Source of the DNA: Rheum nobile
Lineage: Eukaryota; Streptophyta; Magnoliopsida; Caryophyllales; Polygonaceae
DNA length: 64,000 nt
Assembly: GCA_027886185.1 (NCBI GenBank)
Contig: WOAB01000506.1
Span: 868,001-932,000 of the forward strand
Direction of reading: 5' to 3'
A model generated the notes under the pieces. That model was given only the letters and a program-made list of their open reading frames with translations. It did no database searches and was not told the DNA's origin. Within the stretch, counting starts at the first letter, position 1. Each line of letters starts with the position of its first letter. Shown one piece after another: positions 1-11,273 of this stretch. The position numbers and the translations under genes were made by a program.

Positions 1-738
1 CATTATGCGGTGAGGTTGGTCGTGGACCCAAATAGTCAAGTCGCTTTTAAACGTTTGGGTGAAACTTTAATGTTCCCAAACACTTGTCATACTTCCGATA
101 AGACTCAATTTGTTGGAGTCTTCTCTTCATATGTTTCCTTAAGACTCATTCTTTCAGAGTTCTTTCTATTGATCATGCATTTTCGTATATTTCAGTAGGA
201 GTATGGTGGTTGACTATCGTCATCGACTTTTATTCGAGAAGCGATGAGTCTAACCTAATACGACTACTTAGAACCTTTCTGTTTTACCCTTGCATAGTCT
301 TTCATTAGACTAACCAACCGGTTATATTCCCTTGCATGGTTGGCTGGTGTCATCCGTCTCATACGGCACATCAGATAAACTGCAGTTCCAATGAAGGCTA
401 GAAACGACAACGAAGGCAGTTGGAATTTTGAAGAGTTTTACCAGGTTGAGATTCCTTGGCGGGTGATCGTTTAGATCAAGACCCTTGTGTTATTTTATTT
501 TAAAGACTTTCGTTGTGTTAAACGTATTTTATGTCAAGACTACTCTGTATTGCAGTTGTATTTCGGATTATGGATGTAATGCCGAGACAATGATTTTAAT
601 CAAAAGTTATGATATTTTGTATTATAATTGTCGTTTTATGATTTATATAAACGGGTTAAGCCTAGGGTGGCTTCAGATGTGAAATCTGAGGTCACTGGCG
701 GTAATACCTTTCAAGGATTTATATTTGGGGGTGTTACA
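1..738 (+). repeat. Partial 5' LTR of the Tekay-like element
   Basis: The segment ends in TGTTACA at 738, directly ahead of a primer binding site. Blocks such as TATGCGGTGAGGTTGGT and AATGTTCCCAAACA recur in the same order in the solo LTR at about 36977-37632, and both end in GGGTGTTACA. The two are therefore 3' portions of related LTRs, although they are clearly diverged. The beginning of this LTR lies outside the window. Confidence 0.85.
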
Positions 739-740
739 GA

Positions 741-755
741 TCTGGTATCAGAGCC
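741..755 (+). other. Primer binding site, initiator-Met tRNA type
   Basis: TGGTATCAGAGCC starts at 743, four bases after the LTR end at 738. This is the standard plant tRNA-iMet complementary primer site and fixes the 5' LTR/internal junction and the + orientation of the element. Confidence 0.9.
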
Positions 756-1066
756 AAAAAATTTTAAAAACGGGTGGGTTTTAAAACATTTTCTTGGAAC
801 AAAACTTTTTGTAAATCGTTTACTCGTTTGAAACTGAGAAATGTTTTCGAAGGCTCTAAATTTCCAAGTAAAATTTTTATTCTGCCAATCTAGTCGTGCC
901 TTCACTTTATTCTGATATGGAAGCGAACTTCTATATTTAGAAAGACTAACTCTTTTCTCGTCACCCGTAGGTTATGGGTGCATGCTTTTCTCTTCGAAGG
1001 GACTCGGAAGAAGCCGAGGTGGCTCCGCCATCTCCATTAAGGCTTGAGTTTCCAGTTCCCCTGTGA

Positions 1067-1807
1067 TGCTTCGAAGTAGGAGAATCAAGTAGTCCACCCG
1101 AGGAGGTGAAGACTGTACTACCCGAGTCAGTAGTACTAGTGTCCGATAGGGCCAAGGTTCCAGTGGCAGAACCTACAGAGGAGCCAAGGGAGGACACAAA
1201 AAATGAAGAGGAGTGGTCAAGATATGCAAGAGGGCATTACAACGACGACTTCATGATTGAGATGATTCCCGAGGAGGATCTAGAAGAAGAGGATCCTGAA
1301 GAAGACCCGAAAGAGGATCCGGAAGAAGAGGAGGACCTCGAGGGACAGGGCCACGAGTCTGATGGCTTAGAGCGCTTGTTGGTAGGCAGCGAGGACCCGG
1401 GAATGGAGTTTATCTATCCAAGTCCGGAGTTGCCGCCTGAGCAAGAGTACTTGCCATTGACTTCGGCCGATTGGGATACACTTTACGAGGTGGTATTTCC
1501 CAGAAGAAGAAATGGTCTACAAAATGCATCTGAGAACTCACAGCCTATTCCTGCTCAGAGAAGGCTAATGTTGAGTCCTGACTCACGAGAGGCACTTCGC
1601 CTAAGTCAGATGTTTTCCCCTGAAGAGCGCCGCCAGATAGACAAGGCGGTTGAGCATGCTCGAAGAAGGGAAAGACCAAGCAATGAGCCATGTGCTCCAG
1701 GACCGAGTAGGGTGAGGAGTCTTTCACCAGACTCTAATGGTAAACCCCGATCAAAGAAGCCATGTATGAGAAGTGGCGATTACAGGAAATGTTTTAGGGC
1801 AGCATGA
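1067..1807 (+). CDS. Accessory acidic ORF upstream of gag, function unknown
   Basis: An open frame of about 245 codons lies between the primer site and gag. No ATG is present near its 5' end: the frame opens after a TGA at 1064-1066 and the first ATG is at 1253, so it may be translated from there, spliced from upstream, or have lost its start. The product is strongly acidic in the middle (about 1258-1360, runs of EED/EEDP) and basic near the C-terminus (RRQIDKAVEHARRRERP, then KPRSKKPC). No catalytic motif or zinc knuckle is visible. Additional ORFs between LTR and gag are known in some plant LTR elements, but I do not recognise this one. It has no internal stop, whereas the adjacent gag-pol has several. 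The continuous frame could be chance because the region is GC-rich and purine-biased, but the ordered acidic/basic layout argues for a real protein. Confidence 0.5.
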   Translation, partial: CFEVGESSSPPEEVKTVLPESVVLVSDRAKVPVAEPTEEPREDTKNEEEWSRYARGHYNDDFMIEMIPEEDLEEEDPEEDPKEDPEEEEDLEGQGHESDGLERLLVGSEDPGMEFIYPSPELPPEQEYLPLTSADWDTLYEVVFPRRRNGLQNASENSQPIPAQRRLMLSPDSREALRLSQMFSPEERRQIDKAVEHARRRERPSNEPCAPGPSRVRSLSPDSNGKPRSKKPCMRSGDYRKCFRAA

Positions 1808-2046
1808 TTCGGCCAGTGCTGATTAGCAGTTTCTTTTCTTGTATTTCAGTTCATTTTGTTAAGAACCTAAATCTTCGAGTAATTTTGTCTTGACGCTCGA
1901 GAGATCCCTTTTGTAAAACGTATTAGCTCAGTTGAGCTTATCAATGAAAATTATCAAGTTTGATCTATTCTGAGTTGATTTTATTACGTTAAATATATTG
2001 AATGATATTAATGTAATAAAATACTTGGAATTTGATCGGTAAACAG

Positions 2047-3991
2047 ATGGTGAACACAAGGAACACCATTCGTACTGGTGTTGGGCCAAGCAACGACCCC
2101 AGACCAAACGTGAGGAATGTCGCGAACCCTGTGGAGGAACACGAGTCTGTTTCCAACAACAATCCTGGAGGCAGTGACCAAGCTCAGGTCAACACTCCAG
2201 TGGTATTTGATGCCGCAACAATAGAGGCAATTCGGGAGATTGTAATGCAAGCATTCACCGACATCATGTGACCAATTGCGCCTCAGGCACAGGCTGTGCC
2301 AATTCCTCCAGCGGTTCCTAGATTTGAGGAGCCAGTTGTCCATGCGCAACAAGAAGAAGCAGTCAGGAGTATGGGAGACTATGGCCGAGCACTGAAGGCC
2401 ATAAGCTCTATGAGGCCCGACTGCTATGATGGGAAGGGAGAACCAGTCAGGGTGGCACATTGGTTCTCGCACATGGAGCGACTATTCCGCAATGTTGAGT
2501 GCACTGAAGCAGAGAAGGTGCACATTGCATCCCTTCAGCTGAAGGAAGTAGCCAGTGAATGGTGGGAAGGTACAAGTTTGGCTGATCACCCAGGTTTGAG
2601 TTGGGGAATATTTAAAGCCAAGATGACTGATCGTTTCTTTTCCCGAGCTATGAGGGAAGAGAAACACAAGGAGTTTCTATATCCAAGGACGGATGGTTTG
2701 AGAGTGACTGAGCTTGCGACCAAGTTCAATCATCTATTGCAGTATGTTGGGCCGGAGGTGTCCAATGAGGAGCAAAAGATCTGGCATTTCCACGAGTGGA
2801 TGAACCCAGATATTAAGCCACTAATGATACGTCACAGATGCTCTACTCTGGAGTAGTACATGGACGCTACCTATAAGTTGGAAGTGACTCTGGAGGAGTC
2901 AACAAAGAAACGAAGTCGCCAGAGGTCAATGCAGGGCCAGTCTCAGGCGAGTGGATTCAAGCGTCCCGCGCCACCGTCTAATTTTGCCAAGTCTGGCAGA
3001 GCAAAAACGGATATGACTCATGGAGGGTCTACACGTCAACCGGGTCAGGGCAAGAGTCTGATCCAATGCTATAACTGTGGTACACACATACACAAGAGTA
3101 ATGAGTGTCCGAAGGAGAAGAAGACGTGTTTTGGCTGCGAAAAGGTGGGACATTTGCAGAAGTTCTGTTCACAACAAAGGCAGAAAGGAGCTGAGTCGCA
3201 GCAAGGGTCAGTTAATCAGAACAATCAACCTAAGTTCAGACCAGTGGAAGCTCCTAGTCCTTCGATGCAGACGTCTGCACAGAATAAGGGGAAAGCCCCA
3301 GCTGCTTCTGGAAGTCAAGGTCAACGCCTTTACGAGATGCGTGAGGCGGATGGACCTAATGCTCCAATTGCTCAAGGTACTCTATACCTTCATTCTACTT
3401 CTGTATGTATGTTATTTGATTCGGGTGCTACCCATTCTTTTATTTCGGAAAGTTGTGTCAGTAAGTTAGGGTTAGTATGCAACGAGGTTTGTGAACCTTT
3501 TGTTGTGAATCTTCCTAATGGTGAACATTTGGTTGGAACCAAGCGTCTGTCAGAATTTCCGATTACCATCCAGGGTAAGAAGTTCGAAGCAGATTTGATC
3601 TGTATAGCCATGGCTCCATACGATATTATTCTCGGTATGGATTGACTGACGCGTCATGGGGCGGTAATCGATTTTAGCTCAAGGAATGTGACGGTGTCAT
3701 CTAGGGGCCAGTATGTATACAAGTTTAAGGGTCAGAATGACGCTGATAACGACACGCTTATCAATGCGATGGCTGCGCTTAAGCTACTTCGACAAGGTTG
3801 TGTCGGGTACCTGTGCTATCTGGACGAGCCCAAGAAAGATGAACCTTCAATTCCTGATATTCCGGTTGTTTGTGAATTTCCGAATGTCTTTCCGGAGGAG
3901 ATTCCTGGTTTACCCCTGCATCGTGACGTAGAATTTACTATTGATCTCGAGCCTGGTACTGCGCCAATCTCTAAGGCACCGTACCGGATTA
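2047..3991 (+). pseudogene. gag-protease part of the Tekay-like polyprotein (broken)
   Basis: The ATG at 2047 opens a gag that continues in one frame through in-frame stops at 2269-2271 (TGA), 2854-2856 (TAG) and 3643-3645 (TGA). The capsid-like region (about 2370-2860) includes the typical WFSHMERLFR and EWWEGT blocks. Two CX2CX4HX4C zinc knuckles follow at about 3068-3172 (CYNCGTHIHKSNEC and CFGCEKVGHLQKFC). The retropepsin motif LFDSGATHSFIS lies at about 3412-3447. After the third stop the frame runs on into the protease-RT linker (FPEEIPGLPLHRDVEF) and is cut at PYR by the Tat insertion at 3992; it resumes at 13263. All three stops can be derived by single C-to-T or G-to-A changes (CGA, CAG, TGG). 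The polyprotein is therefore not translatable as one product. Confidence 0.88.
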
Positions 3992-4664
3992 TGTTTTGGG
4001 GCGAAAAGATCGAACGACCTAAATCGCCTTAGACGGGGTAACTAGTCGATCGAATGATAAAAAACAATCCAAACCAAGCAAGCAATAGATAAACAAAGAA
4101 ATAAATATGTAATAGCGTGATGGTTTTATTAGATGTCGTGTTTAATCAGACTGAATCGTGATACAACTTATCGTAATAAAACCAGAGATCGAGTGGGACT
4201 CGACCGGCGACTTATGAGTGGCGACCGGCAGGGATCTAGCGTAAGCAGCCGTTAGAGAGCTAGGTGGAGAGCGAGAGTGCTATTCTGGTGAGTTGTCTTT
4301 TTTTTCGAACGCTTGTCCTGTGTGTAATTGTGTAGTCTTCTTCTTATCTTTCTCGTCGTCCTGATATGGTAAGTCTTTTACTCTGGTGACCGTTTATGCT
4401 TCGGCCGAATATTCCATCTTCAATGCTCGGAGTGATGGTGAAGATTGCGCCATTAAATCTCTACGTTTATGGTGGTTTGAAGGCAGTGGCCGTTGCGTGA
4501 TCTGGCATTTAATGTTTGGCGAGATCCTCGCGATCCTGTCGGAAGGCATTCGACCAGAGACGTCTCGTCGGATTCTCTGGGCTTTCTTCTTCAATCTTCC
4601 GATTGGCAATGGGCTTGGGCTCGACCGATTTGACCCATCTTCTCTGGAGAATCCAGGCCCAACA
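3992..4664 (-). repeat. LTR of the Tat-type element (its 3' LTR in - orientation)
   Basis: 673 bp, read on + from TGTTTTGGGGCG to GGCCCAACA. It pairs with 12589-13262. The segment just inside it (from 4665) is rich in purines on the - strand and acts as the polypurine tract candidate. Confidence 0.92.
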
Positions 4665-4971
4665 ATAGCCCCAAGTTGCTATGGGCTTACGGTTTAGGCA
4701 AGTTGACCGGAATCCGTGGCAACTTCTCTAGACGCGATCTCCACCTTCCAATTTGGCGCGTTTGCTCAGGGCTACGTGGCGCATGATCGAGGCATGATGC
4801 AACGCCTCTGCAGGCCTTCACTTCCCTCCATAAATTCATAGCAGAAGGAATCAATTACTCTTCATCATCTTCCTTTGCAAGTTTCTGGTAAGCCTCTTGG
4901 TTTCTCTTGCCATAGCTTTCTGATTTCTCTTAGTCGTAGCTCTTCGATTCTCCTCTTTTCCCATTCTCGAA

Positions 4972-6905
4972 ATGGTTTCTCTCGAGGCTTCTGAGTCGTC
5001 GAAGACTCTCTCCGATTCTCGTGAAGGCGAAGCTCCTCCTCGTTTTATTTTGAAGGAGTCAGATGCGTTGGTTAGCACTATGTCCCAGGCGGAACTGGAT
5101 CAGGTGCTCCAAGTCGGAGGTTTTCCGCCGGAGACGGTTGCCAGGCTGCCTCACCCAGACGAGAGGGCCGATGCTCGCTATGAGGGATGGGTTTGCTTCT
5201 ACTCTTACCCATTTAGAATAGGGCATAGGTTTCCTTTTTCCCCCCTTGTCAGGGACTTCTTAGCTATGTTGGCGCTGGCACCATGTCAAGTAATGCCTCA
5301 GGCGTGGAGAGTACTTAGGGTTTTAGACCTTGTGAATGTTCAAACTGGGGCTGATTTTGACTTCGATGCCCTGTGGTACAACTACTTCATAGGATCGAAG
5401 AGTTCCTATCGCGTTCAGTTGCGTGTCCGACCTGGTCGGAAGCCCTTGGTACAGAGCCCTGATGTTAACGACCGCAGATGGGGGTCGAAGTTCTTTTTCG
5501 TCGAACGCTCTTCTCTGGAGAAGGAGGGAGAATGTCCGTTTTTTTTGACGGAGTGGCGAGTCGATAGTATGTACTTGTCTTTTCTTTCGTGTATTTGTGT
5601 GTCTTAACTCTTGCTTTAACTTTTCTTTTTTTTTGTAGTCCCCGAACCAGAGGATCTAGAAGTGAGTAGCCGATTAGAGGGCTTGTCAAAGATTGTGCTT
5701 GAGATTCCCGCGTCTGAAAGGAAATTTGTGAACGTCAACTTCCTGGCGACGACTCCTGCCTCACAAGAAGATATGTCGAATGTTTCTTCATCTCGTGCGA
5801 AAGGTAGACTTTCGGCTTTAGGAGTCTTTTTATTGTTTTTCACTTTGTCGTGTACTTTAGGATTTCTCCTTTTTTGTTGTCCTGTCGTGTTAGGTTCCCC
5901 TGGTGGTAGGTCAAGTGCTCGCCTGAGGGTGGCGTCGGGAAAAAGCTTGATTGAGCAAAGGAAAGCAGCAGCCAAGGCGGCGTCGAGCAAACCAGCTCTG
6001 ATTGACCTGACTACTACGGTTAAAACTGGCTCTAAGAGGAAAGCGAGCGCTCGTCCTGATGATGTCAAGGCGGAGGACGTCCCTAAGAAGAAAGGCGCGA
6101 CCGCCGAAGGGGTCGGCAAGATCGGTGTCGTAGGGCCGTCGATCGTTGATCTTTTTTGCGCTCAAGACCCGACTTTGAAGTTGGAAATTAAGGACGTCTA
6201 CCCTTTGGACTGCATTGGTGAAGCGGGCAGTTCCGTGTGGAGGGTGTGTTGCCCTTTGTTTTGTGCGTTTTTGTATTTCTTTTGTTCGACTGTGTTTTCT
6301 GATTCGTGTATTTGTGTTGTCGTATGCCTTTTTGTCAGGCTTTTCAATACTTCTTGGGAGCTTACTCCGGTGTCCAGGCGATGCTTGTCAAGGCTGAGGA
6401 CAGGGCTGCTAGGTCAGAGTCCGACCTTGCCTCTTTAAGGACCAAGCTGGAGGGAGCGAAGAGTCGCTGTCGTGAGATTGAGCGTCGTATCACCAGGGAG
6501 CTGAAGAGCTGTCAAGGGGAGCTGGTCGCATGTCAGAGGGAGTTTGAAGAGTGCAGGGCAGGCATTGAGGAGGAAGTGAAGCGGGCTCGGATTGTCGATG
6601 GTCAGATTACTGGCGACGTTGGGGCCTTCTACGCGGTGAAATCGCGCATCGAGATGATTGAAGAGTTCAACGAGGGCAAGCATGAGCTCTGGGACCTGAA
6701 GGCGGAGAAGGAGACTTTGGACTCCATGTTTCCAAAGGGCAATCCTGGTCAGGAGTTGTTCTGCTTAGCCGGCGTCGGAGAAGAGGCTGTGGATGAAGGT
6801 GCCGATGAGGACAAAGCTCATTCTGGCGATGCTAAGCCGACCGACGAGATAGCCCCATTGGAGCCAGCCCCTGCCGAAGGTAACGTTGTTGTTCCCGATG
6901 CTTGA
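4972..6905 (+). CDS. Four-exon antisense gene of the Tat element; 'putative gypsy type transposon' domain plus coiled coil
   Basis: The ATG at 4972 opens a spliced gene with exons 4972-5566, 5639-5803, 5894-6243 and 6339-6905. Each intron has GT-AG ends (donors GTATGT, GTAGAC, GTGTGT; acceptors TTGTAG, GTTAG, GTCAG), the phases match (1, 1, 0), and the summed length is 1677 nt, giving 558 aa with no internal stop. Exon 1 carries a block (EGWVCFYSYPFRIGHRFPFS ... VRDFLAMLALAP) typical of the family annotated as putative gypsy-type transposon (Transposase_28), found in antisense ORFs of Tat elements. Exon 3 is basic with KRK and PKKK stretches, a possible nuclear signal. Exon 4 is rich in heptad-like E/K/R/L residues (about residues 375-500), predicting a coiled coil. 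It is transcribed towards the element's integrase, opposite to gag-pol. The molecular function is unknown. Its intact frame contrasts with the deleted pol. Confidence 0.85.
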
Positions 6906-7777
6906 CTTTGTTTGTCCCACTTGTGTGTGGGTTTAGACATTTGGTGCCTTTGGATAATGTATGTTTTGGCGACCCGTCCACCATCGCGGGTCGCAGAATA
7001 TTTATGTTTGATGAAGTCCTACATATGTGTAGGAAGACAATGTGGTTTGCCGACCCGTCCGCCATCGCGGGTCGTGTATTTCTAAAATGCTTTTTATTTT
7101 GCTGCAAATGCGTTTTTACATGTAGAATTGCATGCTAGTTTGTTTCGTACATGTTCGTCGAACTTTCGAGGAAGTTGTCGATGACGTTTAGTATGTCGTG
7201 TATGTCGGTTTCACCCGTGTGCTTCGTCGAGTGGGGTTTCACCGTGTGTATGTATGTAGAGCAGGCCTGCGATGTGTTTGTGTATGTGTTAGTCATGACA
7301 TTATGCCGGAGAGGTAAGAAATATATAATAAGGTGTTTGTTCCTTATGTTTAATTGCGTGAATGTAATAAGGTGTTGTACCTTATGTTTTGTATAAGGCA
7401 GGCGGTGTGCCGACGTGCCTGTGTTGTCATCTCCCCGTAATCCGATCGATCGTGTAATGTAAGCGCTATATGCGGATGACAGGATCCATTTGCGGACGAC
7501 TGGGTCCATTTGCGGACGACGGGGTCCAATGTAAATGTTGTTCTGCATTTGTGTTTTTGTAAGGAGGAAATCCTCGCTTAGTGTTAGATGATGACATGTA
7601 AAAGAAAGTAGCGATGTATATGCGATGGCATGCGATATGTATGCGACGGATGACAATGTATATGTGATAGCATGCGATATATATGCGACATATGGCAACG
7701 TATATATGATAGCATGCGATAGGTAGCAATGTATATGCGATGTATAAAGTTTTGCGTGATGTTTTTACCTTATCGGT
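6906..7777. other. Non-coding spacer of the Tat element with hairpins and short repeats
   Basis: No gene is seen. Two copies of a hairpin (GACCCGTCCRCCATCGCGGGTC, stems GACCCG/CGGGTC) lie at about 6970-6992 and 7051-7073, just past the stop of the antisense gene. A repeated TTTGCGGACGACnGGGTCC unit lies at about 7477-7528, and a TATGCGAT/TATGCGAC-type repeat lies at about 7614-7742. The spacer separates the convergent 3' ends of the antisense gene and integrase. Confidence 0.65.
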
Positions 7778-10150
7778 TTAGAAATGGTATAGCTTGAGAT
7801 GTGCCGCGTTCCAACTCCTCGGGATTGGTTGTCCATTTTTGTCTTCTAACTGATACACTCCTTGTCCGACCAATTCGGTGATCAAGTAAGGTCCTTCCCA
7901 TTGTGGTGCTAGCTTTCCGTCGGATGGGTTCTTGGTGTTCTGGAATGTCTTCCTTAGGACCCAGTCTCCGACCTTGAATGCCTTGATTCGGACGTTCTTG
8001 TTGTAACTCATTGCGACTTGTTGTTGGAACCTGACCATCCTGATTCGAGCTCTCTCTCTGATTTCGTCCACTGTGTCGAGATTATGTGCTAGTTCGACGT
8101 CGTTTTGTTCAATTGTCTGAAGGTTGCAGCGAACAGTCGGAACCAGTAACTCAGCCGGGATGACCGCCTCACTCCCGTAGACGAGAGAGAAAGGCGATTG
8201 CCCGGTCGCATTCTTTGGAGTAGTCATGTCGGACCAGCGAATAAGTGGGAGTTCGTCTGCCCATTTGCCTTTAGCCCCGGTGAGGCGTTTCTTGAGGTTG
8301 GTGATAATGATCTTGTTGCTGGATTCGGCTTGTCCGTTGGATTGTGGATACCGAGGTGTGGATGTGACCAACTTGATGTTCCATTGGTCGCAGAAGGCTC
8401 TAGTCTTATGACTGATGAACTGGGAACCGTTGTCGCACACGATTTCTGATGGGACGCCAAATCTGCACAAGATATTGCATTTTATGAATAAAATGACGTG
8501 TTGATCCTTTACCTCTCTGTAAGCCTCGGCTTCGATCCATTTGGAGAAGTAGTCCGTCATGGCAAGGAAAAAGACTCTTTGACCCGACGCGGGAGGAAGC
8601 TTTCCGACAATGTCCATTCCCCATCTCATAAAGGGCCATGGAGCCAAGGTCGGATGGAGGAGCTCTGAAGGCTGACGAGGGACGGGTGCATATCGCTGAC
8701 AGGCGTCGCACTTCTTGGTGTATTCCATGGCGTCTTTGTTCATTGTTGGCCAATAGTACCCGTTTCGTAGGGCCTTTCCTGAGAGGCTTCGCCCGCCAGT
8801 GTGGTTGCCACACTCTCCTTCGTGTAACGATTGCAAGATACGTCTGACTTCTGGAGTCTTAAGGCATCGTAGGAGTAGCCTTGTAACAGATCTTTTGTAC
8901 AAGATGTTATCAATGATATCGTAAGAGAGTGCTTGTACCTTGAGCCTTTTTGCTTCTGTCTTGTCGTCGGGTAGAATGCCGTCTTTTAACCACCTGATGT
9001 AAGGTAGCATCCAGTCGTCATCGGCGTCGATGATGTCCTCTTCGGGTCGGTCACCTATTTCCATGGCGACGAGTTCTTCAAGTGATGTTGTTAACTCGAC
9101 GGATGTCCTTGGGACGGCTGGCGTCATGATGTGGGCCAATGGTATATGTGGAAATTCTTTCGGGTCTAGGACAGATCCTAAATTGGCGAGTGCGTCAGCT
9201 TGGGAGTTAAGGTCCCTGGGTACCTATCGGATGTTGAATGTCTGGAATTGTCCGATTAGTTTCCTGGCTACCTCCAGGTAGGCTACCATTCTGGTATCCT
9301 TGGCGTTGTACGACCCTTGTATCTGGTTTACGACCAGCAGGGAGTCGCAGACGACTTCGATCTCTCGGACCCCTAGATCGCGAGCCAGGATGAGTCCGAA
9401 TATGAGTGCTTCGTATTCAGCTTCGTTGTTAGTTGCATCCCACTCACATCTGACGGCTTGAGCTATCTTGTCCCCTTGTGGTGATTTCAGCACTACCCCA
9501 AGCCCCGATCCTCTGGCGTTCGACGCCCTATCTGTGTGGAGCTCCCATGTACCTGTCTCGTCTGTCGCGAGTAGTTGTGTCGCTTCTTTAGCGGCTTCTT
9601 GCTCTAGGGTCGGACTGAAATCGGCCACAAAGTCGGCTAAGGCTTGCGACTTGATCGCCGTCCTAGGCTCGTACTCGATGTCGTAACCACTGAGGTGTAT
9701 GGCCCATTTGGTCATTCGTCCTGTGAACTCGGGTTTCCTCATGATAGCTCTCATGGGATGATTAGTGCGAACAGTAATAGTATGGGATTCAAAATATGGT
9801 TTGAGTTTATTTGAAGCCATTACCAATGATAGTACGAGCTTTTCAAGTGACGAATACCTCATTTCGGCTGATAATAGCGTCCGACTGACGTAGTATATTG
9901 GCGACTGTTTGCCATCCTCCTCTCTGACCAGTACAGCGCTTACGGCCGACTCTGACACTGTAAGATAAAGAAATAATGGCTCGTCGCCTTTAGGTTTGGT
10001 CAGTAACATGGGACTGGCCAGGTACTCTTTGAGGTTCTGGAACGATGCTTCATGTTCTTCCATCCATTGAAAGGACTTGTTCTTCTTGAGCGCGTCGTGG
10101 AAGGGTTTGCATTTGTCAGATGATTTGGAGATGAATCTGTTCAGAGCTGC
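7778..10150 (-). pseudogene. Tat pol, 3' half: RNase H, archaeal-type RNase H and integrase
   Basis: On the - strand the RT remnant NRFISKSSDKCKPFHDALKK (about 10141-10082) leads into the first RNase H (FQNLKEYLASPMLL ... YVSRTLLSAEMRYSSLEKL). A second RNase H (WELHTDRASNARGSGLGVVL ... TNNEAEYEALIFGL ... EVVCDSLLVVNQI) follows; this archaeal-type domain is characteristic of the Tat lineage. The frame is stopped once by TAG at 9224-9226 and resumes at VPRDLNSQADALANLGS. Integrase then runs to the TAA at 7778-7780 without a break. It has the zinc region (CDACQRYAP) and D-D-E (GMDIVG, CDNGSQF, GQAESSNK), ending PRSWNAAHLKLYHF. The only coding stop is the TAG, a possible CAG change. Reverse transcriptase itself is missing. 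Confidence 0.88.
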
Positions 10151-11273
10151 TGTCTGGTCGAGTCGTCCAAGTCCGACCCGACCCTTACCGTTTGGTTTGG
10201 CTTTGAAGGGTCTAGTGCGATCTCGTCGAGTTTTTCCATTTCTGGTTCGACGTACCGACTAGGTCCTTCGCCGCTATGTGGTTGCTACGCGGTCTTGCGT
10301 TCGACCGCGTTCTTCATGCAAGCGACGTAGCATTCCTTTGCGGTCTTTTGATCTCCTTTGATTTCTTGGACTCCCCATTCAGTGGGGAATTTGATAACTT
10401 GATGATATGTTGAAGGTACTGCCTTTATAGCGTGTATCCACGGCCTGCCAAGAATACAATTATAGGGAGACAGACAGTCTAAGACTAAGAATTTCACCTG
10501 TTGGTTGACTCCTCCAGCGTATGTGGTTAGAATGATTTCACCAGTCGTATGCTTAACCTCGCCGCTGAACCCGACCAGTGGGGTCGACTTCTTGATTAGG
10601 TCGTTCTCAGTCAAACCCATTTCTTTAAGAGCATCAAGGGTCAAGAGATTTGTTGAGCTCCCTGTATCTATTAGTATTCTCCGTATTAAGCAATTTCCAA
10701 TGGACAAAGAGATTACCAGACCGTCGTGGTGACCATCCGACCCGTCGGAGTCGAACTCGTCGAAAGTGACCGTCGGAAGGTCGGAAGTTCTCCTCGGCTT
10801 GAATTCCGACGCTTCGGGCTTGTCACCCTTGCTTTCTCTAGCGTGTCGCTTGGCCGTGGAGTATGTGTTCCCGCATATGTCTGATCCTCCTGAAATGGTA
10901 TTGACAATTTTTGTATGGACAAGAGATGGGGGTTTGTTTTGTTTTACCTGATCTCGGCGTTCCATGGTAGCCTTTGCCCGCTCCGAGATTACGTCGCGTA
11001 GGAACCCTTGTGAGAGCAGCCTAGCGACCTCCTTTCGTAGGGAGATGCACTCGTCGGTCAAATGACTGTGGTCGCCGTGGAATTCGCACCATCGACTCAT
11101 GTCCTTCTTGATATCCGGTCGGTCGCTCTTTCGGGGCCATCTTACGTCTTTTCCATACTTGTCGAAACTCTTGACGAGCTCCGACACGGAAACGTTGAAG
11201 TTATAAGATTGGACCCTGGGAGGCAACGCATAACCGCTCTCCATTCTTGTGACCTGTCTTGGAAAGAGTTTAC
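10150..11273 (-). pseudogene. Tat protease region, fused to the RT-deletion junction
   Basis: The frame 11244-10285 contains the CX2H-like stretch RWCEFHGDHSHLTDEC and the retropepsin motif LIDTGSSTNLLTLDALKEMG, followed by GRPWIHAIKAVPSTYHQ. After the TAG-terminated frame, sequence to about 10155 still encodes the linker that normally precedes RT (YVEPEMEKLDEIALDPSKP, then TVRVGSDLDD). It then joins the C-terminal RT edge (AALNRFISKSSDK). The whole RT catalytic core is therefore absent at a junction near 10150-10175. Gag and this frame are offset by one base around 11250-11274, so a frameshift (mutational or programmed) separates them. Confidence 0.85.
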
